A stretch of DNA of 64,000 bases from JABWAN01 sp041918175 (GTDB lineage Bacteria > Zhuqueibacterota > Zhuqueibacteria > Zhuqueibacterales > Zhuqueibacteraceae). The notes beneath the pieces were generated by a model. That model was not told the origin of the DNA, did no database searches, and saw only the letters and a list, made by a program, of their open reading frames with translations. The position numbers were made by a program, and so were the translations under genes. The stretch lies in NCBI GenBank assembly GCA_041918175.1, contig JAYRWE010000059.1:1-64000 (forward strand), read 5' to 3'. This document shows, piece by piece, positions 57,646-64,000 of this stretch. Every line of letters begins with the position of its first letter. Positions within the stretch are counted from its first letter, which is position 1.

Positions 57646-60600
57646 ATGAGAAGAGCAAAGGATGATAGAAGCTATTTTTTTAAAGAAGTTCCTCCTATGC
57701 TGAATCGGATTTGGGCAATTCTGTTTTTGGCCCTGCTTGCGGCGTTGCCGCTAAATGCCGCGGAGCGTTCCGAATCTGTTTTCGACGAAGAACACAAATA
57801 CGAGCGCTTATTAGACTCCTTGACGACTCTCTCTCTTGAGACCCAAATTAAACGCCTTCTTGGTTTTATTCATGCCTATCCGAACAATGAACGCGCCTAT
57901 CTTAAGCTTTGGGAACGGTATCAAATCAGCAAAGATTTCGTCAGCGCACGAAATTGTTTTCAGCTATTAGCTGCTGATACCGCAACGCGCCGCAATGGTT
58001 ACTGGTTAACCGCAAAATTGTTGGCGCGCGACACGCTTGAGACGGCGCAGGAATCCGCTTACGATGCGTTTAAGCAGTCCTTACACTTGAAATCTTCACC
58101 GGCATTGATATACGATTTTGTGGAATTTATATATCGAACCTTAAATGCCGAACCCATTGACACCCATGATTATTTGGACGCAGTCTTTTCATCAAAAGAT
58201 ATTGCTCTCGCCGCTCTTTTTTACTACTACAACGGCAGCCAATATGAGCGCGCACTTGTTTATGCCCCCCAAATTCCCGCGGAGCAAAAAGAAAATTTAT
58301 TGGTGTTGTTTGTTTTGAGCGAATGTTACTTCCGCGCGGAAAAGCTTGACCCGTCTTCACGCCTGTTGCAAGCGAAGAACATATGTAAACGCGGCCTTAT
58401 GCTCACGAATTCGAATAAAATGCGTGAAATGAGGGCGAGGATGTTGGCATGGCGCGGTGAGGTGGCGTTTGCGGAAGATATCTATGAGCACGCACAGGCA
58501 GACTATGAGGCCGCATACGCATTGGCTCTACAAATTGACGATCTCTATGCCCAGCAAAAAGCTTTGGCGGGGTTGGGAAAAGTCCAATACATGAGCAGCA
58601 ATTATGCGCAGGCAGATTCCTTATATAAAAAGGCTATCGCCCTAGGCGAGCTTGCCGACGCGCACCTCGATTTGAGTACGCTATATTCTAACTCCGCGCA
58701 CCTGCTCTATGAAAACGGCAAATACAGCGAGGCTTTAGAGCAGCTCCGGCAAGGCGAAGCGCATGCCCGACGAGCGCGTGACGAAGAGAGTTTGGTCAGT
58801 CTTCAAATTGCTTCCGCGCGGGTCTATCGTGATCTTGCCATTCCCCATATTGGCAAACAGGCATGCATGGAAGCAATGACGACCGCTCAGAAGCGAGGCT
58901 ATGTCAAACTCTATCACCGGGCTGAGGGGTTATACGCCCAAATCCTGGTTGACGAAAAAGATTATAACAAAGCGAGAGAGCTTTGCGATAAGCACATTCA
59001 GTATTTACACAAAACCGTTAATGAGTTTGAAATACACAACTATACAGCAATAAAGGCCGATACCTACAATGAAACTGCCGATTATCGCCGCGCCATTGAA
59101 CTCTATCAGGAGGCAATCCAACAAGCGAGAAAAGTCAGTTCGTGGTATTATGTCGCTTGGTATCAACTCGAAATTGCCCAAATAGACCTCAAACAAAACC
59201 GGTTCGAAGAGGCGTTGTTTAAATTCCAGGCAATATTTCCGGATTCACTAAAAGAGCAAAATGAAGCGTTGATACAGTATTATTTCAATCTCGGGTTCGT
59301 TCACCAAAAGCGTATGGACTGGCATTCGGCGATTGCAGCATATCGAAAAGCCGCAGCAATTATTGCGGTCACCCATGAGCGACTCAACTTTGATCATTTT
59401 CGGATCGGTTATTTTAGTGAGCGTGCGAGAGTATTTCAGGGCCTGGCGGAGTGCTATTTACAAAGCTATCGCGAGCGATCACGTCACGGCGATTTGGATT
59501 CACTTTGGAAGTATTTGCAATTGACCAAAGGTCGGTCGCTCACAAATATGACAACGCAAACAATTTCCAAGCTGAACAATAAGAGTCACGATTCACCGGC
59601 ATCCGGTTATCACGAATCAGGCAAAAAACTAGAGCGGTTATATAGAAAGTGGCGTGAAGGCCGTGCCGAATATGGTGCAATTAAACCCAAGCTGGAAGAG
59701 GCAAGGCTGGAGGTGATTGCACAACGCTTGCGTCTTTTCGAGCATCATGCGATGTCTGCGCAACGCGCTTCGGCGACGCAGTCCCTCACAGAAGCGCAAA
59801 CATGGCTTCTGCAAAACAACGCTGCGATGCTGCTTTATCATACCTCAGAGGAAGCGGTATTTGTTTTTGTTTTGACAAACAAGCAAGCGTACACAATATT
59901 GTTACCAACAACCCAAAGAGATTTATCACATACGATAGACTTTTTACTAAAACCGTTTCATCAGTTCGAAGGGAGCGACATAGAGGCGTTGCCTTTCCAT
60001 GCCGATCTAGCACACAAGCTTTATCAACAACTATTTGCACCCATTACTTCTGCGCCGGGAGTCGTTTTGCCAGAACGCCTAATCATCGTGCCTGACGGAA
60101 TCTTGACTAGCCTTCCCTTTGAAATCCTGGTGACTGAACCCGGGCAAAAGAAAACATATTTACCGACTGAAGTTCCAAGCTATGCCAAAAATTTCCTTTT
60201 GCAGAGATATTCCATAGTCTATTGCCCCAATCCGGGGGGCATAAGCAGTTCTGTGAACTTGCCCGATCAAACTTCAAGTGCTTTAGTGTTCGCGAATCCA
60301 TATAGCCCTTCCGACGGCGCAAGCTGGATTTTCGAAGCGCTACCTCATGCGGGGATAGAGGCGGAACGCATCTCAAAAATAAGTTCGCGTACAAAACTGT
60401 ACACCCGGCAAACGGCCACGCAGCAAGCTTTCTTTCGTGAAGCGTCGCAAAACAATATCATTCACTTCGCGTCGCACGCATTTGTCGATTCTTCATTTTA
60501 TGAATTTTCAGCCCTGGTATTGGCACCAACGGACTCTACTAAGGATGATGGCCTACTCATGGGCTACGAAATTGAGCGGATAAAACTTAATGCGGCTCTA

Positions 60601-61029
60601 GTCACACTGAGCGCATGTAAGACTGGTTTAGGAAAAATTGCTGAAGGTGAAGGCGTACTAGGCCTGCCGCGTCTGTTCTTGCGCGCCGGCGCGAAATCCG
60701 TGCTCATGACGCTGTGGCAAGTGGATGATCGTTTTGCCGCGGAGCTTGTTCCACGGTTTTATGATTATTATCTTAATGACAACCTCGCCAAAGTGGACGC
60801 TTTGGCCAGAGCTAAACGTAGCATTCTGCAAAACAATGGAAGCGCAAACGGCGTCTATCAGCAACACCCGTTTTATTGGGCGGCGTTTACGCTCTATGGC
60901 GATCCCGGGCAGCCGCAGACAAGTTTCCAACCCAACATGCGCATCTTTGCCGTGATCGCGTTCATAATCATCGCGCTGGCTCTCTTCGGATACCAACGGT
61001 TTCGCGTACACAAACGCGCACGCATATGA
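57646..61029 (+). CDS. exported, membrane-anchored TPR-CHAT protease
   Basis: A 1127-aa caspase-like (clan CD) protease. ATG 57646 is chosen because GGGAGG lies 5 nt upstream; a signal peptide follows (LNRIWAILFLALLAALPLNAA). Residues about 60-720 are helical TPR-type repeats (KALAGLGKVQYMSSNYAQADSLYKKAIAL, and ALEQLRQGEAHARRARDEES). The CHAT domain covers about 790-1085, with His944 (HFASHAF) and Cys991 (TLSACKTGLG) as catalytic dyad, then GLPRLFLRAGAKSVLMTLWQVDD. A C-terminal TM helix (IFAVIAFIIIALALFGY) and basic tail end the protein, so the protease should face the periplasm, anchored at its C-terminus. It overlaps the GNAT gene by ATGA. Confidence 0.85.
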   Translation: MRRAKDDRSYFFKEVPPMLNRIWAILFLALLAALPLNAAERSESVFDEEHKYERLLDSLTTLSLETQIKRLLGFIHAYPNNERAYLKLWERYQISKDFVSARNCFQLLAADTATRRNGYWLTAKLLARDTLETAQESAYDAFKQSLHLKSSPALIYDFVEFIYRTLNAEPIDTHDYLDAVFSSKDIALAALFYYYNGSQYERALVYAPQIPAEQKENLLVLFVLSECYFRAEKLDPSSRLLQAKNICKRGLMLTNSNKMREMRARMLAWRGEVAFAEDIYEHAQADYEAAYALALQIDDLYAQQKALAGLGKVQYMSSNYAQADSLYKKAIALGELADAHLDLSTLYSNSAHLLYENGKYSEALEQLRQGEAHARRARDEESLVSLQIASARVYRDLAIPHIGKQACMEAMTTAQKRGYVKLYHRAEGLYAQILVDEKDYNKARELCDKHIQYLHKTVNEFEIHNYTAIKADTYNETADYRRAIELYQEAIQQARKVSSWYYVAWYQLEIAQIDLKQNRFEEALFKFQAIFPDSLKEQNEALIQYYFNLGFVHQKRMDWHSAIAAYRKAAAIIAVTHERLNFDHFRIGYFSERARVFQGLAECYLQSYRERSRHGDLDSLWKYLQLTKGRSLTNMTTQTISKLNNKSHDSPASGYHESGKKLERLYRKWREGRAEYGAIKPKLEEARLEVIAQRLRLFEHHAMSAQRASATQSLTEAQTWLLQNNAAMLLYHTSEEAVFVFVLTNKQAYTILLPTTQRDLSHTIDFLLKPFHQFEGSDIEALPFHADLAHKLYQQLFAPITSAPGVVLPERLIIVPDGILTSLPFEILVTEPGQKKTYLPTEVPSYAKNFLLQRYSIVYCPNPGGISSSVNLPDQTSSALVFANPYSPSDGASWIFEALPHAGIEAERISKISSRTKLYTRQTATQQAFFREASQNNIIHFASHAFVDSSFYEFSALVLAPTDSTKDDGLLMGYEIERIKLNAALVTLSACKTGLGKIAEGEGVLGLPRLFLRAGAKSVLMTLWQVDDRFAAELVPRFYDYYLNDNLAKVDALARAKRSILQNNGSANGVYQQHPFYWAAFTLYGDPGQPQTSFQPNMRIFAVIAFIIIALALFGYQRFRVHKRARI

Positions 61030-61562
61030 ATACGCAATACACTCTCACCCGTGAGCGCTTTCGGCTTCGCCCCTTTGCGCCGGAAGATCTCGAAACTTTG
61101 CATGCCTTGTGGAGCGCTCCGCAGGTGCGGCAATTTTTATGGGATGATATCATCATTCCGCGCGAAGCAGCGCAAGAAGTCATTGCCGCCAGCCAGCTTC
61201 TCTTTGAGCAACACGGCTTCGGCTTTTGGAACATTCTCTCGCAGAGCGGCAAGCAGCATCTCGGTTTCTGCGGCTTGCGCTTTATCGAAGAAACCCCGGA
61301 GATTGAAATCCTCTACGGGCTTTGGCCGGAACACTGGGGAAAGGGCTTTGCGAGTGAAGCGGCAACAGAAGTTTTGCGGCATGGGTTTGAAGAATGCCAG
61401 CTCGCACGTGTTTTAGCCGGGGCGGATCCGCCGAACACGGCTTCGATACGCGTCATGGAGCGACTCGGCATGCGCTATTTCCAGCACACGCGACGCAATA
61501 GTCTAGACGTGGTTTATTTTGCGCTCACACGCGAGCAATGGCTGCAGCGACTCGCAAGTTGA
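61026..61562 (+). CDS. GNAT-family N-acetyltransferase (RimJ-like)
   Basis: A 178-aa acetyl-CoA-dependent acetyltransferase: TRERFRLRPFAPEDLETLHALW, LGFCGLRFIEETPEIEILYGLWPEHWGKGFASEAATEVLRHGF (CoA-binding region) and PNTASIRVMERLGMRYF are classic RimJ/RimL-type motifs. Substrates in this group are protein N-termini or small amines. It starts by ATGA overlap with the CHAT gene stop, so it is co-translated with it. Whether it serves the CHAT system or only rides along is unknown. Confidence 0.83.
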   Translation: MNTQYTLTRERFRLRPFAPEDLETLHALWSAPQVRQFLWDDIIIPREAAQEVIAASQLLFEQHGFGFWNILSQSGKQHLGFCGLRFIEETPEIEILYGLWPEHWGKGFASEAATEVLRHGFEECQLARVLAGADPPNTASIRVMERLGMRYFQHTRRNSLDVVYFALTREQWLQRLAS

Positions 61563-61803
61563 GCAGCCGCACGCTCATATCTGACACACAAAAGGCGCGA
61601 GCTAACCAGCTTATGCCTTCGCCTTTCTCCATTTAGCCCTCCCGTTATTTTCCAAAGTACGTTTAGCGCGTCGTTCGACATCACAGTTCTCGCCAGCTTT
61701 CAACTTGTTTGCCTGCGCTTTTTTGTCTATATTTTTCAAAAATCAGCGGCAGGCATTACGCCTGTTGCAGCTTTTACTATTTTCAAGTTCACAAGGGAAG
61801 AGC

Positions 61804-62961
61804 ATGTTTCATATCGCAGGCCCGGAAGATATTCTCGCCGGAAAAGTTACCGACGTTTATTTCGAGCGCACCAAACAAATCCTCACTGCACTCGATAAAG
61901 ACGCGCACGTGTCCGTTGAATTTGTCGTGAAAAAATTTCCTGCTCCCAATAAGTGGGGCATCTTTGCCGGGCTGGAAGAAGCGATGACCATTCTCGCGCA
62001 ATTGCCCGTAACCGTTGAAGGTTTGACGGAAGGCGCGTTATTTTTCGAGGATGAGCCGGTGCTGACACTCAGCGGCAAATACCTTGACTTCGGTCCGTAT
62101 GAAACCGCGCTGCTCGGTATTCTTTGCCAGGCTTCCGGTGTGGCCACGAAAGCTGCGCGCTGCAAGATCGCCGCGGGGAACAGGCCCGTGATCAGCTTTG
62201 GCGCCCGCCGCATGCACCCCGCACTTGCGCCAATGATCGAGCGGAATGCATTCATCGGCGGCTGCGACGGCGTTGCCTCCATTGCAGCGGCGGAGTTGTT
62301 GCGCATCGCGCCTTCGGGCACGATTCCGCATGCACTCATTTTGCTTATCGGGGATACGCTGGAGGCAGTGCAAGCGTTTGATCGCTATATTGCTCCCAAT
62401 CTGCCCCGGGTTGCACTAGTGGATACTTTTAACGATGAAAAATTCGAAGCCTTGCGCGTCGCCGAAGCGTTGCAGAAAAAATTGTATGCCATTCGTTTGG
62501 ATACGCCGAGCAATCGGCGCGGCGATTTCGTGAGCCTTGCTAAAGAAATACGATGGGAACTTGACCTGCGCGGCTATGAGCATGTTAAAATCTTTCTTTC
62601 CGGCGGCATTGATGAAGAAAAGATTTTGCAATACAATGTGATTGCCGATGCCTATGGCGTGGGCACGGCCATTTCCAATGCGCCAGTATTGGATTTTTCG
62701 ATGGACATCGTTGAAATCAACGATCGCCCGATTGCCAAACGCGGCAAAAAATCTGGGCGCAAGCTGCTCTGCCAAAAACGCGGCACCAGTGAGCGCGTGA
62801 TTTTGCCTGCGCGGCAAGGAGAGGAGCAGGCGCAGCTATACACTTCGCTTTATACGCAGCTCATGCGCGAAGGCAAAGTACTCTATCAAACGCCACCGGC
62901 AACCGAAATTCGCAACGCCGTACTGGAACAAGTGCAGCACATGGATTTGATTGGAAAGTAA
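61804..62961 (+). CDS. pncB: nicotinate phosphoribosyltransferase
   Basis: NAD salvage enzyme making nicotinate mononucleotide, 385 aa. VTDVYFERTKQIL near the start, TGE-type barrel strands, SFGARRMHPALAPMIERNAFIGGCDGVASIAAAELL (the PRPP/nicotinate region, with the conserved GARR), GTIPHALILLIGD, ALVDTFNDEKFEAL, AIRLDTPSNRRGD and IFLSGGIDEEKI are all family features, nearest to the short archaeal-like class. ATG 61804 follows GGGAAGAG. It is 5 bp from archease. Both TIR and NAD salvage concern NAD, but the genes are far apart and no link is shown. Confidence 0.9.
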   Translation: MFHIAGPEDILAGKVTDVYFERTKQILTALDKDAHVSVEFVVKKFPAPNKWGIFAGLEEAMTILAQLPVTVEGLTEGALFFEDEPVLTLSGKYLDFGPYETALLGILCQASGVATKAARCKIAAGNRPVISFGARRMHPALAPMIERNAFIGGCDGVASIAAAELLRIAPSGTIPHALILLIGDTLEAVQAFDRYIAPNLPRVALVDTFNDEKFEALRVAEALQKKLYAIRLDTPSNRRGDFVSLAKEIRWELDLRGYEHVKIFLSGGIDEEKILQYNVIADAYGVGTAISNAPVLDFSMDIVEINDRPIAKRGKKSGRKLLCQKRGTSERVILPARQGEEQAQLYTSLYTQLMREGKVLYQTPPATEIRNAVLEQVQHMDLIGK

Positions 62962-62965
62962 TGCC

Positions 62966-63388
62966 GTGTTGACATCACGCTTCGAGCCGATCGATCACAC
63001 TGCGGATGTCGGCTATCTACTCTACGCGCCGACTTTGCCCGAGCTATTCGTGATTGCGGGGCAAGCGCTCTTCGATGCCATCACCGAGCTTGACTCCGTG
63101 CAGCGCAAGCTGTCGCGCACGATTCGCGTTGAAGCCGATGATGTCGAAGCGTTGCTCGTAACGTGGCTTGCAGAGTTGAACTTTCATTGCTTGACGGATT
63201 TTGAATTGTTCAACGAGTTCGAGTTGCGCTCCTTCTCTTCGCAGCATATTGAAGCCGTCGCATACGGCGAGAAGATCGAGGCGGAGCGCCATGAAATCAA
63301 AACCGAAATCAAAGCCGTGACGTATCACGGGCTCTACATGCGTGAAAGCGCAAGCGGCTGGGAAACACAAATCATTTTTGATGTGTAA
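62966..63388 (+). CDS. archease
   Basis: Archease, activator of the RNA ligase RtcB in tRNA splicing and RNA repair, about 140 aa. FEPIDHTADVGYLLYAPTLPELFVIAGQALFDAITEL has the characteristic HTADVG metal-site motif; the C-terminal KAVTYHGLYM and Asp-Val end are also typical. GTG 62966 follows GGAAAG and lies 5 bp after pncB; TTG 62969 is possible. No rtcB gene is in the window. An RNA ligase of a different family is encoded at 12.6 kb. Confidence 0.87.
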   Translation: MLTSRFEPIDHTADVGYLLYAPTLPELFVIAGQALFDAITELDSVQRKLSRTIRVEADDVEALLVTWLAELNFHCLTDFELFNEFELRSFSSQHIEAVAYGEKIEAERHEIKTEIKAVTYHGLYMRESASGWETQIIFDV

Positions 63389-63411
63389 AAATTTTTAGCG
63401 GGAGGAACACC

Positions 63412-63927
63412 ATGCCCCTCAACCTTAAAAACGCCCTTGCGCTTTTGTCGCCACAAGAGCAGGGCGAGATTTTTAAACACCTCGCAGAGCAGCTTCACGT
63501 GCCCAATCTTGTTGCTTTGGCGGAATACTATCAAACGCTGCTCGAACCCAATCCCGTCGAGAGGGAAACTTCTGCTCAAGCTAAACCGATCAGCTATCGC
63601 ACGGCGGAAGAAAGAGCGACCGGCGCTCCGAATCGCGTGCGTGAGGAGATTGCAACCTACGGCGCACCGGCGACGGTCGCGTCGAAAACCTCGCCGCGTT
63701 TTGACGAAATCTTTGCGACGTTTGACGGCAAAGTTTTCAAGCCCGAGGGCAAGATTGAACTTGCTCCCGACAAGCGCTATCGCGTGCTGATTGATAAAGG
63801 CGAGCCACAAATTCCAGAGATTAAGATTCGTGCGTTCAAGCGCATCGTGGAAAATACTATTGCCTCAGGTCTCGGCGATTTTGCCGAGCAGCACGATCAT
63901 TACTTATATGGGGTACCGAAGAAGTGA
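63412..63927 (+). CDS. antitoxin-like protein upstream of a PIN toxin
   Basis: A 171-aa protein. N-terminal helices (LKNALALLSPQEQGEIFKHLAEQL) precede a linker and a DUF104-like beta strand block (FDGKVFKPEGKIELAPDKRYRVLIDKGE), common in antitoxins paired with PIN toxins. ATG 63412 follows GGGAGG. Its stop overlaps the start of the PIN-domain gene (GTGA), so the two form an operon. It is longer than usual DUF104 antitoxins, suggesting an added DNA-binding part. Confidence 0.68.
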   Translation: MPLNLKNALALLSPQEQGEIFKHLAEQLHVPNLVALAEYYQTLLEPNPVERETSAQAKPISYRTAEERATGAPNRVREEIATYGAPATVASKTSPRFDEIFATFDGKVFKPEGKIELAPDKRYRVLIDKGEPQIPEIKIRAFKRIVENTIASGLGDFAEQHDHYLYGVPKK

Positions 63928-64000
63928 ACACGGCAGTCTTTATTGATACCAGCTTTGTGCTGGCATTGAAGTTTCATGATGATCAATTTCATCATGAGGC
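63924..64000 (+). CDS. VapC-like PIN-domain toxin, 5' end only
   Basis: Runs off the window. The first 25 residues (NTAVFIDTSFVLALKFHDDQ) carry the first PIN-domain Asp in FIDTSF, typical of VapC ribonucleases. The GTG start overlaps the antitoxin-like gene stop (GTGA). The rest of the active site lies outside the window. Confidence 0.7.
   Translation, partial: MNTAVFIDTSFVLALKFHDDQFHHE

Noticed and set aside
57646..61029. Identification as Csx29 of a type III-E CRISPR system
   Set aside because: Signal peptide, C-terminal TM helix and absence of a gRAMP/Cas7-11 gene or array argue against it; only the domain types are shared.
61591..61626. Terminator after the GNAT gene
   Set aside because: AAAGGCG/CGCCTTT can pair over a long loop, but with no T run; too weak to call.

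Overview
The window looks like chromosome of an uncultured Gram-negative bacterium of the FCB superphylum, probably close to KSB1 or Calditrichota. The basis is: exported proteins ending in YPNPF-type sorting domains of the type IX secretion kind, a BamA/TamA-type barrel and a porin, a b6-type cytochrome bc complex, moderately GC-rich core genes with frequent GCG/CGC codons, and many palindromic intergenic repeats. No tRNA, rRNA or CRISPR array was recognised. The phylum call is an inference.

Layout. 0-2 kb: two cytochrome b subunits of a bc/b6f-type complex. 2.2-3.4 kb: a decayed integron trace (attC-like site, small ORF, integrase N-terminal fragment). 3.4-15.9 kb: mostly metabolic and housekeeping genes (methyltransferase, receiver-like protein, glycogen debranching enzyme, FMN reductase, threonine synthase, FG-GAP surface protein, SMC-like ATPase, RNA ligase, two M29-like aminopeptidases). 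15.9-20 kb: an AT-rich OLD-family nuclease and an AlbA_2/ATPase protein next to a remnant of the adjacent M20 peptidase. 20-35.2 kb: M20 peptidase, two large sorting-domain proteins including a subtilase with a separate prodomain-like lipoprotein, an Rpn-type nuclease, an NtrY-like kinase, DUF4390, a frameshifted BamA-like gene, and a diheme-oxidoreductase/Rieske/porin operon. 35-44 kb: a hicAB module, a Feo iron system with split feoB, and a heavy-metal P-type ATPase.

44.7-64 kb is the accessory region of greatest interest. One three-gene operon joins a membrane-anchored TIR protein to two exported partners, all three carrying carboxypeptidase-regulatory-like domains. After toxin-antitoxin modules and a serine hydrolase comes a second operon: an ECF-like sigma factor, a small protein with a zinc anti-sigma (HX3CX2C) motif, a single-pass membrane protein, a duplicated-domain protein of unknown fold, and a large exported TPR-CHAT protease with a C-terminal membrane anchor, coupled to a GNAT acetyltransferase. 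I read it as a possible envelope-sensing sigma/anti-sigma circuit driven by a CHAT protease. The parts recall the sigma factor and TPR-CHAT protease of type III-E CRISPR, but there is no CRISPR and the protease appears periplasmic. The window ends in nicotinate phosphoribosyltransferase, archease and the start of a VapBC-like pair.

Repeats are a second theme. A 21-nt palindrome family with covarying arms occurs at least 14 times between genes. A 92-bp MITE-like element has terminal inverted repeats and an 8-bp target duplication. A G/C-run inverted repeat sits in frame at the 5' end of two exported-protein genes. A five-hairpin array lies between the feoB halves. Three accessory genes or modules are each flanked by a direct partial copy of the neighbouring gene.
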